Positions 6,379 through 14,100 of a stretch of DNA of 20,865 bases are shown here, in pieces. Source of the DNA: CAIODY01 sp041192505 (GTDB lineage: Bacteria; Bacteroidota; Bacteroidia; Chitinophagales; CAIODY01); the NCBI GenBank assembly GCA_041192505.1, contig JBEEMV010000277.1, forward strand, positions 1 through 20,865. Reading direction: 5' to 3'. The notes beneath the pieces are model-generated. The model was given only the letters and a program-made list of their open reading frames with translations, was not told the DNA's origin and made no database searches. Numbering within the stretch: the stretch's first letter is position 1; each line of letters begins with the position of its first letter. The position numbers and the translations under genes are program-made.

Positions 6379-8415
6379 ATGAAAAAGAAAATACTGTTAT
6401 CGTTGTTGGCAATTTGTATTGGGTTAATAAGCTCAATAAATATTTTACAATCACACTCTTTAACGCCACCCGTAGGCAATACAGGTGCACCTGGCGAAAC
6501 CACTTGCGCCCAAGCTGGCTGCCATGGTGGAAGCGGAACTGGTGGAGTAGCTTGTACTGATTCGTTGATAATTTCAACTAGATTTTATGGTGAGCAATAT
6601 CGTGGCACTGGCATTCCAATTCCTTTTATAGATTACATGTATGATAACACAAAGACTCCAAATATTGTAGATACAATAACAATTACTTTGAAATTGCCTT
6701 CTGCACCCATTGCTGGTTTTCAAATGACTGCAACATCTGGAAGTTTTATGATTGTAAATGCAAACACTACTCAAATAACACTAAGCGGTGGAAAGCAATA
6801 TGTCAGTCATAAAAATTCAACCAATGGTTCGAATAGTTGGACATTTAAATGGTATCCTACTTCTTCAACAAATCCTCAATTTTATTTTACAACTGTTTGC
6901 GATACTTCGTCAATTAGTGGCGGTGGTGGTGGAAGTGCCTGTGCTCCAAGTTGTACAGGAAGCAATAGTAGTGGTGGTGGATTTGGTGGTGCTTCACATT
7001 CTTGCCTTCCTTACCAACTTTTCCCTCAAATAACCCTTCTCAAAAACAATTATGGGATTTCTTTAAATCCTTCTATTTCTATTAATTCAACACTTGAATG
7101 TTGTGTGGGAGACACTTTAGAGTTTGATACAGCTTATCTTGCTGGTGCAAGTATTATTCGTTATCAAGGGTTAAACATAAATGTATTTAATAGCTCAGGA
7201 GTTAGTTTATTTTCAAATACGCAACAACTATATCGTTATGTTTATGTATGTCAAGTAGCTGGTTCAATTCAGGTAAATAATTCGTTTTATTATAGATGTT
7301 ATTTAGGAAATTCTAGTTATAGTAACTCTCCGTTTATAAATGGAACGTTCACAAGAATTACAATAAATGTGCATGCCACTCCTTCGCTTCCTAAATTTAC
7401 AGCATTAAATTTTTGTGTTGGAAAGCCTTTAACCATAGGCTATACACCAAGTAGTAGCAATAATTATGTTTATTCATGGCTGCCTACTTCTAATTTAAGT
7501 AACTCAAGTATTCCAAATCCGATGGCAACGCCAAGCTCAACTACCAATTATTATTTAACCGCTACCGAAACATTTAATGGATATGTATGTGCATCAAAAA
7601 CAGACACTCAAACCATTTACGTTCATCAGCCATCATTGGTATCTACATCAACTACCATTTGCAAAAATGAATCGTATTTGTTTAATGGTAAACCGTATTC
7701 ATCAGCAGGAATTTTTAAAGATACATTGGTAAATTATGTAGGTTGCGATTCTATCACAACATTAAACTTGGCTATAAAAACCGAAGAACCCATTAGCATA
7801 AATGGTGTGGTATGCAAAGGTGGTAGATTTATTTTTAATGGAAAAATGTACACCACATCGGGCATATTTACCGATACTATTTTTAGTAATACAAGCTGCG
7901 ATACTGTTTATACATTAACGCTTTCAGCGGCTGTAATTCCTGTTGATACCAGTGTAAGCGTAGGCAACGAAATGTTGATTGCCCATGCTACCAACTCTAC
8001 TTTTAAATGGTACGATTGTGTAAGCCAAAGCCTTGTGCCTGGCGCTACCAACGATACTTTGTTGCCACCACAAAGTGGCTACTATGCTGCCATCATTACC
8101 ACACTGCCCGAGCTTTGCAGCGATACATCAGCTTGTAAATTTATTTTTACCACAGGTATAAATAATGTTGATGAATTAAAACAAACACAACTGTTTCCTA
8201 ACCCTGTACACGATGAATTAAAAATTCAGTTTAGCAAAACTATTAAAAGCGGTACGATAAAAATATTAGATTTGAATGGTGCTGAACTAATGAATCAATC
8301 ATTTAACAACAAACAGTTTGTACAATTTTCAACAAAAAATTTAGTACCAGCTATTTATGTGGTTGAGGTGCAAAGTGGTAATTCGGTTTGGCATCAAAAG
8401 ATGGTGAAGCGGTAA
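6379..8415 (+). CDS. Large T9SS-exported surface protein with choice-of-anchor V-like N-terminus
   Basis: The 678-residue product begins with a signal peptide (MKKKILLSLLAICIGLISS). Residues 34-51 (NTGAPGE...CAQAGCHGG) match the start of the domain NCBI calls choice-of-anchor V, a Reeler-like module of secreted Bacteroidota proteins. A Gly/Ser/Cys-rich patch follows (about 179-208). Residues ~335-415 look like an Ig/PKD-type module (YSWLPTSNLSNSSIPNPMATPSSTTNYYLTAT). Two related repeats follow at about 424-465 and 474-515, each with C-K-x-x-x, FNG, Y-x-(T/S)-(S/A)-GIF-x-DT and C-D. The C-terminus from about 604 (LFPNPVHDELKI... WHQKMVKR) is a type A T9SS sorting domain. The likely site is the cell surface or outside; ligand unknown. 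Confidence 0.85.
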   Translation: MKKKILLSLLAICIGLISSINILQSHSLTPPVGNTGAPGETTCAQAGCHGGSGTGGVACTDSLIISTRFYGEQYRGTGIPIPFIDYMYDNTKTPNIVDTITITLKLPSAPIAGFQMTATSGSFMIVNANTTQITLSGGKQYVSHKNSTNGSNSWTFKWYPTSSTNPQFYFTTVCDTSSISGGGGGSACAPSCTGSNSSGGGFGGASHSCLPYQLFPQITLLKNNYGISLNPSISINSTLECCVGDTLEFDTAYLAGASIIRYQGLNINVFNSSGVSLFSNTQQLYRYVYVCQVAGSIQVNNSFYYRCYLGNSSYSNSPFINGTFTRITINVHATPSLPKFTALNFCVGKPLTIGYTPSSSNNYVYSWLPTSNLSNSSIPNPMATPSSTTNYYLTATETFNGYVCASKTDTQTIYVHQPSLVSTSTTICKNESYLFNGKPYSSAGIFKDTLVNYVGCDSITTLNLAIKTEEPISINGVVCKGGRFIFNGKMYTTSGIFTDTIFSNTSCDTVYTLTLSAAVIPVDTSVSVGNEMLIAHATNSTFKWYDCVSQSLVPGATNDTLLPPQSGYYAAIITTLPELCSDTSACKFIFTTGINNVDELKQTQLFPNPVHDELKIQFSKTIKSGTIKILDLNGAELMNQSFNNKQFVQFSTKNLVPAIYVVEVQSGNSVWHQKMVKR

Positions 8416-8426
8416 CATTTCCCGTT

Positions 8427-8434
8427 TATCTTTG
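8427..8434 (+). promoter_or_regulatory. Candidate -7 box (TATCTTTG) for nadB-cvpA
   Basis: It is an exact TAnnTTTG match, 116 bases before the nadB ATG and just after the stop of the upstream gene. No convincing -33 TTG is placed correctly. If used, transcription would begin near 8440 and produce a leader of about 110 bases that contains the stem at 8448-8530. Confidence 0.45.
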
Positions 8435-8447
8435 TTTTCTTTTTCAT

Positions 8448-8530
8448 TAGACTTATTCGGAAAATACCATTCTTCTCTATTGGAGAAGATAAAGATGAGG
8501 TCATTAATAAGCATTTTTCGAAGAAGTCTA
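8448..8530 (+). promoter_or_regulatory. Imperfect long stem with nested hairpin in the nadB leader
   Basis: Arms 8448-8464 and 8514-8530 pair at 15 of 17 positions (TAGACTTATTCGGAAAA against TTTTTCGAAGAAGTCTA). Between them TCTTCTC (8471-8477) pairs with GAGAAGA (8483-8489) around a 5-base loop. The structure ends 20 bases before the nadB start codon. It matches no riboswitch class I can recognise. It may be a regulatory leader or a decayed repeat. Confidence 0.4.
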
Positions 8531-8550
8531 TCATAACCCATTTTTAAATT

Positions 8551-10149
8551 ATGCTTACCACCGATGTACTGGTTATTGGAAGCGGCATTGCAGGCTTAAC
8601 CTATGCTTTAAAAACCGCTAAAGCAAAACCCGATATACAAATTTTAATCATCAGCAAAAGCGATGAAGATGAAAGCAATACCAAGTATGCACAAGGCGGT
8701 ATTGCAGGTGTTACCAACTTCATGAACGATTCGTATGATAAACACATTAGCGATACATTAATTGCTGGCGATGGTTTATGTAATGAAGCTATTGTTGATA
8801 TAACGGTAAAAGAAGGGCCTGAACGCATTAATGAAATGATAAGTTGGGGAGCCGAATTTGATAAAGGTGAAAAAGGAAATTTTGATTTAGGAAAAGAAGG
8901 CGGACATTCGGAATTTAGAATACTGCATCATAAAGATGTTACAGGCAAAGAAATTGAACGGGCATTGTTGAATCAAATTAAACAGCAGCCCAACATTAAA
9001 ATAATTACACATTGTTTTGTGTTAGATATTATTACCCAACATCATTTGGGGCAATTGGTTACCAAAGCCACACCCGATGTAGAATGTTATGGCGTATATG
9101 TTTTAAACACACATAATAATCAAATAGAAAAAGTAGTAGCAAAAATTACAATGCTTGCCACGGGCGGCGTAGGGCAAGTGTATAGAACTACCACTAACCC
9201 ACGAATTGCCACAGGTGATGGTGTAGCGATGTTGTATCGAGCCAAAGGCAGAATTGAAAATATGGAGTTTATTCAGTTTCATCCTACTGCTTTATTTCAT
9301 CCTGGCGAAAGCCCATCATTTTTAATTACCGAAGCCGTAAGAGGCAAAGGCGGTATTTTACGAAACCGAAAAGGCGAAGCCTTTATGAAAAATTATGATA
9401 GCCGTGAAGAGCTTGCCCCACGAGATATTGTAGCCCGAGCTATTGATAATGAGATGAAACGCAATGGTGATGAAAGTGTATATTTAGATTGTACACAAAT
9501 TGATATTGATGATTTTGTACAACACTTTCCAAACATATACAACAAGTGTTTAAGCATCGGTATTGATGTGATGAAACAAATGATACCCGTAGCACCAGCG
9601 GCGCATTATAGCTGCGGTGGTATTAAAGTAAATGAATGGGGACAATCATCCATTAAAAATTTATTTGCCTGCGGCGAATGTGCTAGCACAGGGCTGCATG
9701 GTGCTAATCGTTTAGCATCAAACTCGTTGTTAGAAGCCATGGTTTTTGCTCATCGCAGTTATTTAAAAACAATAGAAAACATAGAACAAACTTTTGTTCA
9801 TCATCAATTACCCGATTGGAGCACCGAAGGCACATCAACGCCAAATGAAATGATTCTGATAACACAAAGCATGAAAGAAATTCAGGCCATTATGAGCGAT
9901 TATGTGGGCATTGTGCGTAGCAATGTACGCCTGCAACGAGCCATGAAACGAATAGATTTGTTGTGGGAAGAAACCGAACAATTGTATCATAGTTCAACCG
10001 TATCGCCACAATTATTCGAGTTACGAAATTTAATAACCGTGGCATATTTAATTACTAAATGCGCCGAGTTTAGAAAAGAAAGCCGTGGCTTGCATTTCAA
10101 TACCGATTATCCTGAAAAAAGTAAAGTGTTGATGAATATTATTTGGTAA
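8551..10149 (+). CDS. nadB: L-aspartate oxidase
   Basis: NadB oxidises L-aspartate to iminoaspartate, the first step of de novo NAD synthesis, passing it to quinolinate synthase NadA. The 532-residue protein has the FAD dinucleotide fold VIGSGIAGL (8-16), NTKYAQGGIAG (about 43-53), the substrate-region motif EFIQFHPTALF with RGKGGILRN, the arginine-containing block REELAPRDIVARAI, the HYSCGGI motif, and the FAD-binding C-terminal GECASTGLHGANRLASNSLLEA. HYSCGGI and the GLHGANRLASNSLLE block separate NadB from succinate dehydrogenase/fumarate reductase flavoproteins. No nadA or nadC is present in the window. The cvpA gene follows after 16 bases and is probably cotranscribed. Confidence 0.96.
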   Translation: MLTTDVLVIGSGIAGLTYALKTAKAKPDIQILIISKSDEDESNTKYAQGGIAGVTNFMNDSYDKHISDTLIAGDGLCNEAIVDITVKEGPERINEMISWGAEFDKGEKGNFDLGKEGGHSEFRILHHKDVTGKEIERALLNQIKQQPNIKIITHCFVLDIITQHHLGQLVTKATPDVECYGVYVLNTHNNQIEKVVAKITMLATGGVGQVYRTTTNPRIATGDGVAMLYRAKGRIENMEFIQFHPTALFHPGESPSFLITEAVRGKGGILRNRKGEAFMKNYDSREELAPRDIVARAIDNEMKRNGDESVYLDCTQIDIDDFVQHFPNIYNKCLSIGIDVMKQMIPVAPAAHYSCGGIKVNEWGQSSIKNLFACGECASTGLHGANRLASNSLLEAMVFAHRSYLKTIENIEQTFVHHQLPDWSTEGTSTPNEMILITQSMKEIQAIMSDYVGIVRSNVRLQRAMKRIDLLWEETEQLYHSSTVSPQLFELRNLITVAYLITKCAEFRKESRGLHFNTDYPEKSKVLMNIIW

Positions 10150-10165
10150 TTAATTTTCAAAAAAA

Positions 10166-10681
10166 ATGACGATTGATATTTTATTTTTATTACTAATAGT
10201 ATTAGGCTTTTATAAAGGCTTTACTAAAGGTATTGTAATGGCTACACTTTCGTTGGTGGGCTATGTGGCAGCCATTTTTGCAACTATGTTTTTTACACAA
10301 AAAATAATTGCTTTTGTAAATTGGAAAAGCGCCTGGGCACCCATAGTTTGCTATGTAGCTTTATTTATTGGTGTAATTATTTTATTCAGATTATTGGGCA
10401 AATTAATTGAAAGTATGCTAGAAGCTGTAGAGCTAAATTTTGCCAACAAGCTTACAGGCGGCATAGTAGGAATGATGATTGCCACTGCTGTTTTTAGTAG
10501 CATAATATGGATGCTGATGAATGTAAATGTGCTACCAGCTTCATCAACCACCGATTCGAAAGCGGTAACGTATTTAATACCCATTGGGCATTTTGTAGTT
10601 GAAACATCGGGCAAATTATTTCCTGTAGTAAAACAGTTTTTTATTCATACCAAAAATCAATTGCAAGAGTTGGCTAAATAG
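10166..10681 (+). CDS. CvpA family inner-membrane protein
   Basis: The 171-residue protein begins with IDILFLLLIVLGFYKGFTKGIV, the hallmark first transmembrane helix of the CvpA/colicin V production family (D-x-L, then G-x-x-x-G). Four hydrophobic segments are visible at about residues 4-20, 25-46, 56-76 and 98-117, followed by a hydrophilic C-terminal part. CvpA is linked to colicin V export and bile or membrane stress tolerance in enterobacteria; the mechanism is unknown and nothing here specifies it. It starts 16 bases after nadB. Confidence 0.85.
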   Translation: MTIDILFLLLIVLGFYKGFTKGIVMATLSLVGYVAAIFATMFFTQKIIAFVNWKSAWAPIVCYVALFIGVIILFRLLGKLIESMLEAVELNFANKLTGGIVGMMIATAVFSSIIWMLMNVNVLPASSTTDSKAVTYLIPIGHFVVETSGKLFPVVKQFFIHTKNQLQELAK

Positions 10682-10687
10682 TCGTCC

Positions 10688-10955
10688 CTCAAAAAGTACC
10701 ATGAGCTAAATTGCCATCAAAACAAAAATTTAGAAAATCAAGAATCGATTTTATGCGGTGGCTTTGAGTTAGCGAAATCGAATCCAGTCAGTACCTTAAA
10801 AGCCAATACCAATAAGTATTTTAAGAGAAACCACGATTTCGCTGCAAAAAAATTGATTCGTAGTATTTTCAAATTATTGTTTTGGAGGCTTGTTCCGAAG
10901 GTTCGGAATTCTTTTGTTTCTTTTCTTGTATTAAGACAAGAAAAGAAAAATAAAA
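10688..10955 (-). repeat. Foldback intergenic repeat, copy 2 (inverted relative to copy 1)
   Basis: Read on the minus strand this repeats copy 1 block by block: a 13-bp perfect hairpin (arms 10917-10929 and 10936-10948), AAGCCTCCAAAAC, the core TTTGAAAATACTAC (10860-10873), AGCGAAATC, GATTTCGCTAACTCAAAGCCACCGC, TTGATTTTCTAAATTT and TTTTGATGGC. It has an additional small hairpin TTCCGAA-GG-TTCGGAA near 10893-10908. It occupies the first part of the 653-base gene-free interval after cvpA. Confidence 0.75.
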
Positions 10956-10995
10956 TCTGCCGTATATCAAATTATTTCAGTTAAAACCTGGCATT

Positions 10996-11245
10996 TTCTT
11001 GTTCTTTTTTCTTGACAAAAAAGAACCAAAAAGTCAAGGCTCTGTAAAAATTAGCTAAAAATTTATGCTCTGCTCAAAGCAAAAAAACTTGTCCCGATGA
11101 TGAAAATACTACGGCTTGTTTCACTTCGCCTTGATTTTCAAATCGGGACTTCAAACAGTTTTGCTTTTTTATGCTCAACAGATAAATTTTCTTAACGCTA
11201 ATTTTTACAATGCCACTTCGAATTATGTAAAATCACTTTTTGAGG
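10996..11245 (+). repeat. Foldback intergenic repeat, copy 3 (divergent)
   Basis: It opens with a perfect 10-bp hairpin (GTTCTTTTTT 11001-11010 with AAAAAAGAAC 11017-11026) and CTTGAC/GTCAAG pairing, then carries the core TGAAAATACTAC (11101-11112) inside a stem GTCCCGAT (11091-11098) / ATCGGGAC (11142-11149). It ends with ACGCTAATTTTTACAATGCCACTT and TTTTTGAGGATT, matching the far end of copy 2. Its hairpin end faces that of copy 2, about 50 bases away. No gene is visible in 10682-11334. Confidence 0.65.
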
Positions 11246-11262
11246 ATTGACTAAATAGATGG

Positions 11263-11289
11263 TAGGCAAAAATTGCCTAAACTTTTTTC
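11263..11289 (+). terminator. Possible terminator hairpin
   Basis: TAGGCAA (11263-11269) pairs perfectly with TTGCCTA (11273-11279) around AAA, and a T6 run follows within four bases. It could end plus-strand transcripts coming from nadB-cvpA before they run into truA, although it is about 580 bases after cvpA. Confidence 0.4.
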
Positions 11290-11334
11290 TCAGTAATTTA
11301 CAATAAGAAGCAGAGGAGTAATTGTTGAGGCGTA

Positions 11335-12093
11335 TTATAGTATTGGCAACTCATAAAACCCTTCCGGATAGCGTACTTCGGTAAGATATAAAGCACAGCC
11401 TGGTACAGCAAAACTTACTTTTGGTTTATTTTTAGTAGCTACCACTTCCTTAAATTCATCAACTGTATAAATGCCTCTTCCTGCTTTTATCATAGTGCCT
11501 ACTAAGCCTTTAATCATGCCTCGTAAATATCTATCGGCTTTAATGGTAAATAATATTGAATCGTTATCGGGCATTGTCCATTCAGCAAAATCAATTCTGC
11601 AAAATGTAGTTTTATTGTCTGATTTGCGTTTACAAAAAGCTTCGTAATCATGATAAGATGTAAGGCTTTTAGCACACTCATTCATCACATCCAAATTTAA
11701 TCTGCCATAATGAAAATAGTATGACCGATTAAACAAGTAGGGATTTTTTTCGTAGTGAATTAAGTATTGATATTCACGTTGTATAGCATCAAATCTGGTA
11801 TGAAAATTATCGGGCACTTGTCTTAAATTTTTAACTGCAATATCGGGTGGCAACATAAAATTTAATCTTCGAATAAAATCTTTCGGCAATTCAACATCGC
11901 TATTAAAATGAGCATAGGTTTGTTTGATGTGAACCCCAGCATCGGTGCGGCTTGCACCTACCAAAATCATTTTTTGCTGATACAATGTAGAAACATTTTT
12001 TTCTAATAATTCTTGCACACTAATAGCATTGGGTTGATTTTGCCAACCATGATAATTAGTACCATCAAATGCTATTTCGATTACGTATCGCAA
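11335..12093 (-). CDS. truA: tRNA pseudouridine(38-40) synthase
   Basis: TruA isomerises uridines 38-40 in the tRNA anticodon arm. The N-terminus RYVIEIAFDGTNYHGWQ and the catalytic block GASRTDAGVH (Asp51) are unmistakable, and the length (252 residues) is normal. The second half has the family's FRR-like NFMLPPDIAV, FHTRFDA and FLRGM-like YLRGMIKGLVGTM motifs. The start must be a TTG at 12093: an in-frame stop lies just upstream with no ATG or GTG between, and the homologous N-terminus begins exactly there. The start is one base after the stop of the XRE gene, so translation is probably coupled to it. Confidence 0.95.
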   Translation of the reverse strand: MRYVIEIAFDGTNYHGWQNQPNAISVQELLEKNVSTLYQQKMILVGASRTDAGVHIKQTYAHFNSDVELPKDFIRRLNFMLPPDIAVKNLRQVPDNFHTRFDAIQREYQYLIHYEKNPYLFNRSYYFHYGRLNLDVMNECAKSLTSYHDYEAFCKRKSDNKTTFCRIDFAEWTMPDNDSILFTIKADRYLRGMIKGLVGTMIKAGRGIYTVDEFKEVVATKNKPKVSFAVPGCALYLTEVRYPEGFYELPIL

Positions 12094-12094
12094 A

Positions 12095-12511
12095 TTATTT
12101 TTTATTTATTGAACCACATAAACTAGTCATCAGCTCATTATTCTGAGATTTCAAAAATTCTACTTCAGATTTTAATACTTCAATAGTCGACAAATATCCA
12201 TCCAATTGTTGGTGGGTAATTTGGCTATTATGCTGTGTTCCAGTGCTGGTATTATGAGGTACAAAATTATAATTTGTAACATTATCAATTGATAAAATAC
12301 TGCTAAAATGTACACCAAAATATTCTGATAAAATTATGATTTTGCTAATATTTAAATCTGAAACACCACGTTCAATATTACTATAAGCTGCTGGTGAAAT
12401 TTCTAAATCATTACATATTTTTTTCACTTCAATTTTACTTCTCAGCCTTATTTCTCGTAAGTTTTCGCCAATTTGTTTTTTTACAGCTTCAATGGTTTTG
12501 TTTTTTATCAT
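12095..12511 (-). CDS. XRE family helix-turn-helix transcriptional regulator
   Basis: The 138-residue protein has a Cro/CI-type HTH at about residues 12-72 (IGENLREIRLRSKIEVKKICNDLEISPAAYSNIERGVSDLNISKIIILSEYF). A linker of Asn/Thr/Gln-rich sequence follows, then a short coiled-coil-like tail (LSTIEVLKSEVEFLKSQNNELM), an arrangement common in small Bacteroidota XRE regulators. Its target is unknown. Tandem palindromes just upstream of its start suggest autoregulation. It precedes truA by a single base, so the tRNA enzyme is likely cotranscribed with and coupled to this regulator. Confidence 0.85.
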   Translation of the reverse strand: MIKNKTIEAVKKQIGENLREIRLRSKIEVKKICNDLEISPAAYSNIERGVSDLNISKIIILSEYFGVHFSSILSIDNVTNYNFVPHNTSTGTQHNSQITHQQLDGYLSTIEVLKSEVEFLKSQNNELMTSLCGSINKK

Positions 12512-12520
12512 GGTCGTATT

Positions 12521-12565
12521 TTTTAGTAAAACTAAAATATTTTCAGTTAAACTAAAACAAATTTA
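12521..12565 (-). promoter_or_regulatory. XRE-truA promoter with tandem palindromic operators
   Basis: On the minus strand a perfect -7 box TAAATTTG (12558-12565) is followed by two related palindromes: TTTTAGTTTAACTGAAAA (12540-12557, one mismatch) and TTTTAGTTTTACTAAAA (12521-12537, perfect 7-bp arms). They share TTTTAGTTT-ACT and their centres are about 20 bases apart, nearly two helical turns. Position between promoter and start codon is that of an autorepressor operator. Confidence 0.6.
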
Positions 12566-12605
12566 ATAGTGTAATAATGTTTTAAAAATCTTAGAGAATA
12601 TTTTC

Positions 12606-14095
12606 ATGCTATCAAAAAAAAATTACTAAAAACAGTACTCTTCGGAGCATTTATTTCTTCTATTTTCGTTTCTATTATTTGTATTAACCCTTTAAAAAGT
12701 TATGCTGTTCCAATTTGGGAATATACCATCACACAAACAGGGAATCCATCAAATGGAATTTCTTTTTTAGGAAGCCAAAGTTGCGATAATAATGGAAACT
12801 CATCAACCCACCCAACAATTACAATTTGTAAAGGACAATCTTTAGACATAAAAATTACTTGGTTTTCAGGTAATGTTGATTTCGATTTTGGGGGTGGTTC
12901 GCCGAATCAAGCAAATGTAACATCACCAATCAACCCACCAATACAAGCCCAATTTAATAATATTGGGACTTTTTTGGTTCGTGTAAATATTGCAGGAACA
13001 AATAACCCAGTAATTGGTGGAGATTGTTGGGATTTTTACGTAAATGTAATTGAATGTACACCACATGAATGCTTTCCTATTTATTCTAATTCTCCATCAT
13101 CTGTTTGTGTTGGTAATAATGTAAATTATTCTATTTCATTCCCTGTAGGTTGTGAATCTTGCTTCGGAGAGAATATTCAATGGACAGTTGATGGTAATCC
13201 GCAAATAGGTGGTTCTAATTTTAATTACTACGCCAATGCCCCAGGTCTGCATCACATTTGTGTTTCATATTCAGATAATTGTAAGCAAATATCTGTAGTT
13301 AAATGCTTTGATTTGTTAGTTTTAAATTGTGAATGTGGCTGTAATAAAAGTTATAATATTTCAGATTTAAATTCTCATATTTCTAGTTCCAACCAAATTG
13401 ATGGTGATTTTAGTATTGAAACAAATGGCAATGTAGTATCTTCGGTTACCATGGATTTAGTTTATTTTGATTTTGGAACAACATGTTCTACTACTAATCA
13501 GCCAAGCGCCAACTTAGGAAATTTTATGCCCTTACACGATTATACTGATTTTAATAATTTAGCTCATCATGGTTATTTGCAATACAATGCACAATATTCA
13601 CGTTCGGCAGTTTATATATTTAGCCCAATAACTAATTTAATGCAAGGACAATTATTCCATTACCAAATTGCAACACCAAGTATTTTCAATAATTGTTTTG
13701 TTCAAAACTGGAACTACGTAATTAAAGTTACCATTGTTTTTGATGACTGTACAACCTGTAGTTGTTTTATTACGTCTTTTAATGATGTAATGGAAACTAG
13801 TTGCCACAGTGAAGGATTAAGATTAATAAACCAGAATAAATCTAATAACATGAAAATTGATGTTTCTCCAAATCCAAGCAATGGAAATATCAAAATCGGA
13901 TTTATAAATTTACCAAATGACATAGAAAAAACAACTGAAATTATTGATATAGACGGTAAAATTGTTAGTACTACAAAAGTTGCTGCCAACCAAAATGATT
14001 ATATTGTTGAAAATTTACCTAATGGTGTTTATTTTGCAAAAGTAATTTGTAACGGTAAACAGTATACAAGTAAATTTGTAATAGCCAAAAACTAA
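12606..14095 (+). CDS. T9SS-exported PKD-like protein, start out of frame at an A9 tract
   Basis: The open frame runs from about 12611 to 14095, encoding a signal peptide (KKKLLKTVLFGAFISSIFVSIICINPLKSYA), a Cys-containing N-terminal region with PKD-like beta sequence (ICKGQSLDIKITWFSGNVDFDFG), a second such unit (SVCVGNNVNYSISFPVGC), Cys-rich CECGC, and a C-terminal T9SS domain (SPNPSNGNIKIGF ... GVYFAKVICNGKQYTSKFVIAKN). No ATG/GTG/TTG opens this frame before the signal peptide. The ATG at 12606 is in another frame and reaches a stop after seven codons; adding one A to the A9 run (12614-12622) would give MLSKKKLLKTV. Alternatively ATC at 12611 is a rare start or a mutated ATG. An in-frame TTG at 12974 would delete the signal peptide and is not credible. 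The next T9SS gene follows after 5 bases. Confidence 0.75.
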
Positions 14096-14100
14096 GTATT

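Noticed and set aside
6505..6530. Cytochrome c heme-binding site in the T9SS protein (C-x4-C-H)
   Set aside because: Spacing is four residues between the Cys instead of two, and the surrounding sequence fits the choice-of-anchor V domain, where this Cys-His pattern is usual.
8448..8530. Known NAD riboswitch before nadB
   Set aside because: The fold does not show a recognised NAD+-I/II architecture as far as I can see, so only an unclassified stem is claimed.
10682..11334. A hidden small gene or RNA gene in the long gap after cvpA
   Set aside because: No frame of plausible coding quality or tRNA-like fold is visible; the sequence is accounted for by repeat copies and a hairpin.
12974..14095. 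A shorter gene starting at the in-frame TTG 12974
   Set aside because: The open frame and a convincing signal peptide extend ~360 bases upstream; starting here would leave a T9SS cargo protein without an export signal.
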